Assembly (NCBI GenBank): GCA_016786585.1 | Contig: JAEUUI010000030.1 | Location: 620,001 to 684,000 of the forward strand | DNA from: Cyclobacteriaceae bacterium | GTDB taxonomy: Bacteria > Bacteroidota > Bacteroidia > Cytophagales > Cyclobacteriaceae | Length of the DNA stretch: 64,000 bases | Direction of reading: 5' to 3' | Part shown: positions 45,755 through 53,864 of the stretch, one piece after another | Layout of the letters: each line of letters starts with the position of its first letter | How positions within the stretch are numbered: the stretch's first letter is position 1 | The notes under the pieces: generated by a model | Database searches by the model: none | The model's input: the letters and a program-made list of their open reading frames with translations, nothing else | What the model was told of the DNA's origin: nothing | Program-made: the position numbers and the translations under genes

Positions 45755-48451
45755 CTAGTTTGTAACTGCGTTTCTAACCCGACTTGTAGTAACCCAACCG
45801 GCAGTCGTGGCAACAACAGTAATGCTGTATACATACGCACTTGCATCCCGGTTAAACAGAAGAAAGTAATTACCACCTTGTGTTCCATCCAGAAAATCTT
45901 TTGGATCCTGTAAGCCTACCCGTGCCCCGGTTGACGGATCATCTCCCAATGAACGGACTGTGATTATTCTGCCCAGATAAGAAGATGAAGGAGGCAGCGC
46001 TATATCCATCGGTTTAGCGCTTGACGTCTTTTGTGCGACAACAATAAAATCGTTGTCTTTAATGTCGTAGTTTGTCGTGGAGCCCGGCAGCATGGTTACA
46101 TTCACAAACTGCGAGCCGTTAACATGAAGATTTCCTTTTGGCGAGTTCGTATTAACACCCAGGTAACTGTTCTTGCTGTCCCAAACAAAGTTTGTTGTGC
46201 TTGTCACGCTTGATGTACCTGACCAGAATGTTACCTGATCTACATCTCCGCCACCCGTTACGCCACTACCCGTTGCATCCGCTGAAGGAACCCATGCATT
46301 TGAAATGGTCGACCACTTTAAAACCTGGCCGTTGGTTGGTGCGGTTGCTGATATGGCTCTGCCTTGCAATCCGTCAACCGTTGGGTTTGGATATGTGCCG
46401 GTCAAATCTCCTCCTGCAGCGCCACCCGGTGCAACCCCTGCAACCGTAGTGTTTGTGGCAGACGTTATTCTTCCTTGTGCGTCAACTGTGATTTGCGGAA
46501 CAGTTGTGGCTGAACCATATGTAGCTGCCGTGACGCCTGTGTTGGCAAGTTTCAAGGCTGTAACGGACGCATCCACAAGTTCAGTTGTTCCTACTGCTGC
46601 GTTCGCAATTTCAGCAGCTGTTACAGCATTCGCGCCAATTTGCAAACCAGCTGAAAAGCTTCCGGTAATGTCACCTGCAGCAGGAGCTTCTGTATCAAGC
46701 ACTACACCTGCATTCAGCCGGGCGGTATTAATTGTTCCCGTGGTTGATACATCATTGATGGCCGTTACTACGTTTGTTCCGGCCGTTGTAGCGATGGTGG
46801 GATTCGGGTAAGTGCCCGCCAGGTTTCCACCTGCAGTGCCACCCGGGGCTGTACCGGTTATGGTTACGTTATTACCTCCGCTTATCGCAAGCAATCCGGT
46901 TGCAGACGTATAGCTGAGTGTTTGAGCATCGGTATTGATACCCGAAAGGTTAACAGAATTTCCTCCGGAGATTGATAAGTTAGGTGACGTAAATGATAAC
47001 GTCTGTGCATCCGTCCCTGCATTATCTGTTTGGGGGGTCCAGTTGGTTCCGTTCCATTTCAATACTTGTCCGGATGCAGCACCGCCTGCTGTAATTTTTG
47101 AAGGTGCAACAGCAGCGATTTTAACATCGGTAACAGCACCATCGGCTATTTTTCCGGTTGATATTGCTCCCGTTCCAACTGTTGGATTAGGATACGTACC
47201 GGTAAGGTCACCCCCGGCCGCCCCGCCAGGCGCAACACCCGTAATGGTTGTATTCGATGCAGCAGTCACGCGACCTTGTGCATCAACCGTAAATTGAGGA
47301 ACCTGCGTAGCGCTGCCGTATGTTCCGGAAGCTACTGCCGTGTTGGCAAGCTTCACTGCGGTTACGGCACCATCTGCAATTTTTGCAGTCGATATTGCAC
47401 CGGTTCCTATTGTAGGGTTAGGGTATGTACCGGTAAGATCACCACCCGCGGCTCCAGCCGGAGCAACTCCTGATATAGTCGTGTTCACAACTCCGGTAAT
47501 TCTACCTTGTGCGTCTACGGTGAGCTGAGGAACTTGCGTTGCCGTTCCGTACGTTCCGGATGTTACTGTTGTATTGGCAAGCTTCAAGCCGGTCACCGAA
47601 CCATCGGCAAGATCGGCCGTTGCAACTGTCCCATCGGTAATCTTTGCTGATGTGATTGCATTGTTAGCGATTATTGGGTTGGGATACGTTCCTGCTAAAT
47701 CTCCGCCTGCTGCGCCCCCCGGCGGAATACCCGTAATGGAAACCAGCGTTACGCCCGTTATGCGACCCTGTGCATCAACCGTTAGCTGAGGTACCTGCGT
47801 TGCAGAACCATACGCTCCAGCTGTGACACCCGTAGCAGCAAGTTTGGCAGCTGTTACTGAACCATTGGCAAGATCAGCGGTTGCAATTGTCCCATCCACG
47901 ATTTCGGTAGTTGAAACAGCGTTTGCAGCAAGCGTTGGGTTGGGGTACGTACCGGTCAGATCGCCACCTGCAGTACCTCCCGGAAGCGTACCGGTAATGG
48001 TAACTGCATTACCTCCGCTGATCGTTAACTGCCCCGAAGCAGCAACATATGCCAGGGTCTGACCGTCGGTGTTAATCGTTGAAAGATTAACACTATTACC
48101 TCCGGAGATGCTTAAGTTCGGAGATGCAAAGGAAAGTGTTTGACTATCCGTTCCAACACTATCTTCGATTACTGTCCAGACAGAGCCGCTCCAGTAATAA
48201 AACTTCTTTGTGTCAGTATCGAAAACCAATAAGCCCGTTTCAGTCACGGTAAGTGATGAAGTGAATGCAACATCAGTTCGCTGTGACGTGGTAAGACGCG
48301 GAACAAGAAATCCCTGATTATTATTCGGTGATTTCAGTTCCAGTACAGCTTTTGAATTGGGAGTATTGGTTCCAATGCCCACCTGCGCGATGGCGGAGGA
48401 AAAGCCGGTAAGAAATAAGACAATGAATAAATTACGTAAAACGTGTTTCAT
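45755..48451 (-). CDS. Tail-fibre-like repeat protein (898 aa)
   Basis: The signal peptide ends near S-S-A-I-A-Q. A conserved head (residues 24-100) has V-G-I-G-T-N-T-P, V-L-E-L-K-S-P and a F-Y-Y-W-S-G turn, shared with the upstream protein. Six G-D-L-x-G-T-Y-P-N-P type repeats (residues 163-690) follow with V-D-A-Q-G-R-I-T-G/S and T-A-K-I/L-D-G-A-V-T units. The C-terminal 200 residues hold no sorting domain that I recognise. This resembles phage tail fibres and surface filaments with beta-solenoid shafts. A fibre role is inference. It is translated just ahead of the T9SS substrate. Confidence 0.75.
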   Translation of the reverse strand: MKHVLRNLFIVLFLTGFSSAIAQVGIGTNTPNSKAVLELKSPNNNQGFLVPRLTTSQRTDVAFTSSLTVTETGLLVFDTDTKKFYYWSGSVWTVIEDSVGTDSQTLSFASPNLSISGGNSVNLSTINTDGQTLAYVAASGQLTISGGNAVTITGTLPGGTAGGDLTGTYPNPTLAANAVSTTEIVDGTIATADLANGSVTAAKLAATGVTAGAYGSATQVPQLTVDAQGRITGVTLVSITGIPPGGAAGGDLAGTYPNPIIANNAITSAKITDGTVATADLADGSVTGLKLANTTVTSGTYGTATQVPQLTVDAQGRITGVVNTTISGVAPAGAAGGDLTGTYPNPTIGTGAISTAKIADGAVTAVKLANTAVASGTYGSATQVPQFTVDAQGRVTAASNTTITGVAPGGAAGGDLTGTYPNPTVGTGAISTGKIADGAVTDVKIAAVAPSKITAGGAASGQVLKWNGTNWTPQTDNAGTDAQTLSFTSPNLSISGGNSVNLSGINTDAQTLSYTSATGLLAISGGNNVTITGTAPGGTAGGNLAGTYPNPTIATTAGTNVVTAINDVSTTGTINTARLNAGVVLDTEAPAAGDITGSFSAGLQIGANAVTAAEIANAAVGTTELVDASVTALKLANTGVTAATYGSATTVPQITVDAQGRITSATNTTVAGVAPGGAAGGDLTGTYPNPTVDGLQGRAISATAPTNGQVLKWSTISNAWVPSADATGSGVTGGGDVDQVTFWSGTSSVTSTTNFVWDSKNSYLGVNTNSPKGNLHVNGSQFVNVTMLPGSTTNYDIKDNDFIVVAQKTSSAKPMDIALPPSSSYLGRIITVRSLGDDPSTGARVGLQDPKDFLDGTQGGNYFLLFNRDASAYVYSITVVATTAGWVTTSRVRNAVTN
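46389..47965 (-). repeat. Repeat array in the 898-aa protein
   Basis: Six repeat units are visible by the G-D-L/N-L-x-G-T-Y-P-N-P motif, each about 210-260 bp, mostly with the T-V-D-A-Q-G-R half-unit. One unit is interrupted by a short beta segment (L-S-I-S-G-G-N). Codon choice creates long open frames on the opposite strand; those are shadows. Confidence 0.8.
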
Positions 48452-48470
48452 AAGATTGGGACACCAGATT

Positions 48471-48499
48471 CAAAATAAGTTAAGATCGATCAAGCCAAC
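48471..48499 (-). promoter_or_regulatory. Candidate promoter of the 898-aa repeat protein gene
   Basis: On the minus strand GTTG (48496-48499), a 17-base spacer and TTATTTTG (48471-48478) resemble the Bacteroidota promoter, with one mismatch in each box. The predicted leader is about 15 bases. Confidence 0.35.
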
Positions 48500-48516
48500 A
48501 GATAGACCTTGAGACA

Positions 48517-51500
48517 TTAAGGTTTAAGCGGTGCGACAGGCATAACATCTTTTCCGCCTTTAACCTGAGCAGGAACCTTTTTCAATTTTTCATCTTTACG
48601 TTTGATTTCTTCCATTGCTTCAGTCGATACCGTTGCAGCAGGAGTCGTTCCGCCTTGCCCCTGCATCAACGCACTGTAATCAACGCCCATTGACTTCGGT
48701 TGACCATAAGCTTCCGGATACAAATACTTTCCGCGTTCGTTCGCAGGTTTATCTTCTTCCACTTTCACCCGGTTCTTTTCCGCATAAGGATCTTTGCGGA
48801 TGCCGGTTAGCTGCCACGACACTTTTAAACCGGGAGTTCCGCCTGCAATGCTGAACCGGTTGTTGCGCACCTCTTGTGAAATGTAAACCTGTGCGAAACC
48901 ACCAATACAAGTTAACTGATAGCGGTAGTCTTTATTTAAGGCTCCGAACCAGTCCGGCAACGTAATCTCGGCCTGACCGTTTTCGTCCAGTACCACTACG
49001 CCATCATAGATATTTTTCATGTCGGGAGATTCGACAAATGAGTGGTACAGGTACTTATTTGTTGGATCCAGCGGGTGATCAATCTTGAACGTTCCGCTTC
49101 CCTTGCTCAATGCACCCGTAACGTTAACACGACCCGAGAAATATCCGGCATAACCCGTTGCTGTGTTTCCCACAGTTCCGTAAACGCCCCAGCCTGATCC
49201 GGCCTGATATCCATATACACCAATACCTAACCCTGTCGTACTGTTATTGATTCCTCGCACACCGGAAGATGAACCACCAGCTGCTGTTGATAACACGACA
49301 CCCGTTACTCCGGATGCATTGGCAGAGGTTGAACTCGTTTCACCCTGCACACCAGCTGCCGTTCCTGTGGATGCTATGTGCACTCCATAAACACCAGAGC
49401 CGTTTACATCTACTGAATTTCCGCTCACACCATACTGAACTCCGGAACCATATACACCCGTGCTTGTTAAACCTCCCCCGATACCGGAAACACCAGTTCC
49501 AAAATCCTGATCGCTCCTTGCCCAAACCCCATTGCTGTTACCGGCAAGAATGGCTTGAAGATCACCGGCAGTGTTGGCAAAATATCCGCCATAGTTGCCT
49601 CCGGTTGCACGTACTCCATACGAACTACCGTTGGCCATTACCCCGACTCCGAAATAGGTTCCATCATTTAAATACGTTGCACCCAACGCACCGGTGGATG
49701 ATGTACCCGCGGTTGATAGCCCTCCGAAAACGCCATAGCCCCGGTCTGCCGTGTTGGCAAAATATCCGGCGATTCCATTTTGAGCAGATGAAGTTCCGGC
49801 AACGCCAAATGTCACTCCTGATCCGACAAAAGCAAATCCACCTCCATTAGTTGTTACACTCAGAGCAGGTGTGTTGTTTGCAGGATTATCAACCGCGAAC
49901 AGGCCCGCACGGGCCGTCCCCTGATTGGTTAAACTAAACAGCGTGGTTGCGCTGGATTGTGTTGCTGCATAAGGCAACGTTAGCGAGCCAATATCATCGG
50001 TGGCTGGTGTCCAGTTTGTACCATCCCATTCTAAAACCTGGCCGGTAGCCGGTGCAGTTGCTGCAATGCTGCGGCCTTGTATTCCATCTACCGTTGGATT
50101 AGGATACGTTCCATTTAAATCACCGCCTGCGGTTCCCCCTGGTGCAGTACCTGCGATGGTTGTATTCGTAACAGCCGTCACGCGGCCTTGTGCATCGGTT
50201 GTAAGTACAGGTACCTGCGTTGCAGATCCGTATGTTCCCGCTGTTCCGGTGTTAGCCAATGCAATGGTTCCGGTGGTGGTAATTGTTCCACCGGTTAATC
50301 CTGTTCCGGCTGTTATGCTCGTTACACTTCCGGCATCAGCTTGCGGAGTCCAGTTTGTTCCGTTCCATTTGAGCACCTGACCGATGGTTGCTCCACCCGC
50401 AGTAATCTTCGCAGGAGCAACGGCAGAAATTTTTACATCCGTTACCGAGGCGTCTGCGAGATCGCCTGTAGCAATAGTGCCATCAATAATTTTTGCCGAT
50501 GTAATTGCATTAGCCGCAACGGTTGGATTTGGATAAGTACCTGTTAAATCGCCACCTGCGGTTCCTGCTGGAGCAACTCCGCTAATGGTTGTGTTCACTA
50601 CACCTGTTATCCTTCCCTGGGCGTCTACCGTTAGCTGGGGTACCTGCGTTGCTGTTCCATAGGTTGCAGCCGTTACTGTTGTGTTCGCAAGCTTTAAAGC
50701 CGTTACCGAACCATCCGCAAGATCTGCTGTAGCAATGGTACCGTCAGTAATTTTTGCTGACGTAATCGTGCTATTCGCAACGGTTGGATTTGGATAGGTT
50801 CCCGTTAAATCACCTCCTGCGGTTCCTGCAGGAGCAACTCCGCTAATGGTTGTGTTCACAACTCCTGTAATCCTTCCCTGGGCGTCTACCGTTAGCTGAG
50901 GTACTTGTGTTGCTGTTCCATAAGTCGCAGCCGTTACCGTGGTGTTCGCAAGCTTTAAAGCCGTTACCGAACCATCCGCTAGATCCGCTGTAGCAATGGT
51001 ACCGTCAGTAATTTTTGCTGACGTAATCGTGCTATTCGCAACGGTTGGATTTGGATAGGTTCCCGTTAAATCACCACCTGCGGCTCCTGCCGGGGCAACT
51101 CCGCTAATGGCTGTGTTCACTACACCTGTTATCCTTCCCTGGGCGTCTACAGTCAGCTGAGGCACCTGCGTTGCCGTTCCATATGTTGCAGCAGTTACTG
51201 TTGTGTTCGCAAGCTTGGCAGCCGTTACAGAAGCATTCGCCAAATCTGCGGTAGCAATTGTTCCATCAGTAATGTCTGCACTGGTGATGCTGCCATCCGT
51301 TATCTCAGCACTTGAAATTGCATTCGCAGCAACCGTTGGGTTTGGATAGGTGCCGGTTAAATCACCGCCCGCAGCACCACCCGGCGTTGTTCCCGCGATC
51401 GTGGTGTTTACCGCACCCGTAATTCGACCCTGCGCATCAACTGTTAACGCAGGTACTTGTGTTGCCGTTCCGTATGAACCTGAAGTTACCGCTGTGTTGG

Positions 51501-52554
51501 CAAGTTTTAAAGCTGTAACCGACCCATCTGCCAAATCTGCGGTAGCAATGGTACCATCCGTGATTTTTGCAGATGTAATCGCATTGTTGGCTACGGTAGG
51601 GTTAGGATACGTTCCGGTTAAATCACCACCTGCTGTTCCTGCAGGAGCAACTCCGCTGATCGTGGTGTTCACAACACCTGTTATTCTTCCCTGGGCATCA
51701 ACGGTTAACTGCGGTACTTGTGTTGCCGTTCCATACGTTGCTGGTGTAACCGTTGTGTTCGCTAGTTTGGCTGCCGTAACAGATCCATTGGCTAAATCAG
51801 CTGTGGCAATCGTGCCATCGGTAATGTCTGCACTGGTTATGCTGCCATCTGTTATCTCAGCACTTGAAATTGCATTCGCAGCAATCGTAGGGTTTGGATA
51901 GGTCCCGGCAAGATCGCCACCCGCAGCACCTGAAGGTGCGATCCCTGCTATTGTTACTAACGTTACCCCCGTAATTCTTCCCTGCGCATCAACAATGATT
52001 TGAGGTACCTGCGTAGCCGTTCCGTATGTTCCTGCCGTTACACCAGTATTGGCAAGCTTGGACGCTGTTACAGCTCCGTCATTAATCTTTGTGGTCGTTA
52101 CTGCATTGTTTCCTATTGTTGGATTGGGATACGTTCCGGTTAAGTCACCTCCGGCTGTTCCGCCTGGTGCAGTTCCGGTGATCGTAATTGTATTTCCGCT
52201 GCTAATGGATAACTGACTTGTGGCGGGTGTGAATGATAATGTTTGACTGTCCGTACCAACACTATCTTCGATCACCACCCAGGCGCTGCCGCTCCAATAG
52301 TAGAACTTGTTAGTGTCGGTATCGAACACCAATAAACCTTTCTCGCTAATGGAAAGAACGGATGTAAACGCAGTTGCCGTACGCTGGGCAGTGGTAAGCC
52401 GCGGTACGAGAAAGCCCTGATTATTGCCCGGCGATCGCAATTCAAGCACAGCATTCGAACTGGGGTTTTCAGTTCCGATACCTACTTGCGAAAATGATAC
52501 ATGTGAGAAAAAAGCGAGGGACAGGAAAAAGGACGCAAAAAGAAGCCTTTTCAT
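48517..52554 (-). CDS. Giant tail-fibre-like repeat protein (1345 aa)
   Basis: The start at 52554 (M-K-R-L-L-F) gives a signal peptide ending near H-V-S-F-S-Q; a longer reading to 52758 adds 68 residues that overlap the divergent PLP enzyme gene. The head (residues 23-100) is nearly the same as in the 898-aa protein. Eight G-D-L-x-G-T-Y-P-N-P repeats cover residues 136-820. Short G-V-x-G repeats (about 830-1140) lead to a conserved C-terminal module (about 1145-1285) with F-K-I-D-H-P-L-D-P and H-S-F-V-E-S-P-D-M. A Lys/Pro-rich tail ends the protein. A surface adhesin or fibre is likely; the ligand is unknown. Confidence 0.75.
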   Translation of the reverse strand: MKRLLFASFFLSLAFFSHVSFSQVGIGTENPSSNAVLELRSPGNNQGFLVPRLTTAQRTATAFTSVLSISEKGLLVFDTDTNKFYYWSGSAWVVIEDSVGTDSQTLSFTPATSQLSISSGNTITITGTAPGGTAGGDLTGTYPNPTIGNNAVTTTKINDGAVTASKLANTGVTAGTYGTATQVPQIIVDAQGRITGVTLVTIAGIAPSGAAGGDLAGTYPNPTIAANAISSAEITDGSITSADITDGTIATADLANGSVTAAKLANTTVTPATYGTATQVPQLTVDAQGRITGVVNTTISGVAPAGTAGGDLTGTYPNPTVANNAITSAKITDGTIATADLADGSVTALKLANTAVTSGSYGTATQVPALTVDAQGRITGAVNTTIAGTTPGGAAGGDLTGTYPNPTVAANAISSAEITDGSITSADITDGTIATADLANASVTAAKLANTTVTAATYGTATQVPQLTVDAQGRITGVVNTAISGVAPAGAAGGDLTGTYPNPTVANSTITSAKITDGTIATADLADGSVTALKLANTTVTAATYGTATQVPQLTVDAQGRITGVVNTTISGVAPAGTAGGDLTGTYPNPTVANSTITSAKITDGTIATADLADGSVTALKLANTTVTAATYGTATQVPQLTVDAQGRITGVVNTTISGVAPAGTAGGDLTGTYPNPTVAANAITSAKIIDGTIATGDLADASVTDVKISAVAPAKITAGGATIGQVLKWNGTNWTPQADAGSVTSITAGTGLTGGTITTTGTIALANTGTAGTYGSATQVPVLTTDAQGRVTAVTNTTIAGTAPGGTAGGDLNGTYPNPTVDGIQGRSIAATAPATGQVLEWDGTNWTPATDDIGSLTLPYAATQSSATTLFSLTNQGTARAGLFAVDNPANNTPALSVTTNGGGFAFVGSGVTFGVAGTSSAQNGIAGYFANTADRGYGVFGGLSTAGTSSTGALGATYLNDGTYFGVGVMANGSSYGVRATGGNYGGYFANTAGDLQAILAGNSNGVWARSDQDFGTGVSGIGGGLTSTGVYGSGVQYGVSGNSVDVNGSGVYGVHIASTGTAAGVQGETSSTSANASGVTGVVLSTAAGGSSSGVRGINNSTTGLGIGVYGYQAGSGWGVYGTVGNTATGYAGYFSGRVNVTGALSKGSGTFKIDHPLDPTNKYLYHSFVESPDMKNIYDGVVVLDENGQAEITLPDWFGALNKDYRYQLTCIGGFAQVYISQEVRNNRFSIAGGTPGLKVSWQLTGIRKDPYAEKNRVKVEEDKPANERGKYLYPEAYGQPKSMGVDYSALMQGQGGTTPAATVSTEAMEEIKRKDEKLKKVPAQVKGGKDVMPVAPLKP
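50102..52149 (-). repeat. Repeat array in the 1345-aa protein
   Basis: Eight units begin with G-D-L-x-G-T-Y-P-N-P. The regular unit is 87 aa (261 bp). Two units are 97 aa because of an added 10-residue S-I-T-S-A-D-I-T-D-G. Units at 50546-50806 and 50807-51067 are nearly the same at DNA level (about 15 differences by eye), so this part was duplicated recently. The third unit (from 51068) is more different. Confidence 0.85.
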
Positions 52555-52677
52555 ATTGGTTGTGGGTGTTGGTCGTGGGGTTAAGTTACCAAATTTGGGT
52601 GACTTGCTTAAATCACGGTTCAACCCGCAAAGTGACCAATCTGTTGCTATTTTTGAGGGGATATTTAACTCATTATC

Positions 52678-53823
52678 ATGAAATTTGGTACCAAAGCAGT
52701 ACATGCCGGTGTTGCCCCCGACCCTTCGACCGGGGCGATTATGACACCCATTTATCAAACCTCAACCTACGTGCAGGAAGAGCCCGCCAAACATAAAGGC
52801 TATGCCTATGCCCGCGGAGCGAACCCTACGCGGAATGCACTACAGAAAAGCCTGGCCGCTCTTGAGAACGGAAAATTTGCACTTTGCTTTTCGAGTGGAA
52901 TGGGTGCCACGGATGCGGTGATCAAATTACTGAATCCGGGTGATGAAGTCATTACCAGCAACGACTTGTATGGGGGATCGTACCGGATGTTTAAACGGGT
53001 GTTTGAACGATTCGGCATTAAATTTCATTTTATCGATTTAACTCAGGCCACTGCATTGAACGCTTATATCAATGCAAAAACAAAATTGATCTGGCTCGAA
53101 ACACCGAGCAACCCTTTGATGAACATCATCGACATCCAAGCGTGTGTAGACATCGCCAAAAAGAATAATATCATTGTGGCGGTCGATAACACCTTTGCTT
53201 CACCATACTTGCAGAATCCGCTGGACCTCGGTGCTGACATTGTCATGCATTCCGTAACGAAGTACCTGGGCGGACATTCGGATGTTGTAATGGGCGCATT
53301 GATTACGAACGATGAGAAACTCCATCAGGAACTGGCATTCATTCATAACTCATGTGGCGCAGTGCCGGGTCCGCAGGATTCGTTTCTTGTGCTTCGCGGA
53401 ATCAAGACCTTGCATCTCCGCATGGAACGTCACTGTCTGAACGGAAAAAAAATAGCAGAGTTCCTGCGCACGCACCCCAAGGTTGGCAAAGTTTACTGGC
53501 CGGGTTTTACTGATCACCCAAATCATGATATTGCCAAAAAACAAATGCGCGATTTCGGGGGCATGCTTTCGTTTACGCTGAAAGATGATAGTGTTGAAAA
53601 AGCATCGGCGCTCATGAAAAGTGTCGAGTTGTTTTCGCTGGCTGAATCGCTGGGTGGCGTGGAGTCACTGATCAATCATCCGGCTTCGATGACGCACGCC
53701 AGTATTCCAAAAGAAGAACGTATTAAAAACGGATTGTCTGATTCACTTATCCGGCTGAGCATTGGTGTGGAAGATGCCGAAGACTTGATAGAAGATCTTC
53801 AGCAGGCATTGAGCAAAGCATAA
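52678..53823 (+). CDS. Cystathionine gamma-synthase/gamma-lyase family PLP enzyme
   Basis: 381 aa of the trans-sulphuration family. The PLP lysine is in H-S-V-T-K-Y-L-G-G-H-S-D-V, and the N-terminal P-I-Y-Q-T-S-T-Y and Y-A-R-G-A-N-P-T-R sequences bind PLP phosphate. The sequence does not settle between a synthase (methionine synthesis) and a lyase (cysteine synthesis). It is divergent from the giant repeat-protein gene, 123 bp apart. A TATTTTTG box at 52648-52655 is present without a clear -33. A terminator follows. Confidence 0.9.
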   Translation: MKFGTKAVHAGVAPDPSTGAIMTPIYQTSTYVQEEPAKHKGYAYARGANPTRNALQKSLAALENGKFALCFSSGMGATDAVIKLLNPGDEVITSNDLYGGSYRMFKRVFERFGIKFHFIDLTQATALNAYINAKTKLIWLETPSNPLMNIIDIQACVDIAKKNNIIVAVDNTFASPYLQNPLDLGADIVMHSVTKYLGGHSDVVMGALITNDEKLHQELAFIHNSCGAVPGPQDSFLVLRGIKTLHLRMERHCLNGKKIAEFLRTHPKVGKVYWPGFTDHPNHDIAKKQMRDFGGMLSFTLKDDSVEKASALMKSVELFSLAESLGGVESLINHPASMTHASIPKEERIKNGLSDSLIRLSIGVEDAEDLIEDLQQALSKA

Positions 53824-53842
53824 TGTTGTAATGGTTAGCAGG

Positions 53843-53864
53843 AAAGCCCTTCGGGGCTTTTTTT
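53843..53864 (+). terminator. Intrinsic terminator after the PLP enzyme gene
   Basis: AAAGCCC (53843-53849) pairs with GGGCTTT (53854-53860) around a TTCG loop, followed by T-T-T-T. The downstream end overlaps the stop codon of the convergent histidine kinase. Confidence 0.85.

Noticed and set aside
46305-48062. Long open frames on the plus strand opposite the 898-aa repeat protein, including 168- and 120-residue frames
   Set aside because: They mirror the repeat units, carry low-complexity Ala/Val/Pro composition and lack ribosome-binding context; they are codon-bias shadows.
50000-51901. Plus-strand frames of 126-183 residues opposite the 1345-aa repeat protein
   Set aside because: Same reason: the repeated Ala/Thr/Val codons read as open on the other strand, and the frames break at repeat boundaries.
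52648-52655. TATTTTTG box upstream of the PLP enzyme gene at 52678
   Set aside because: No -33 box at the right distance.
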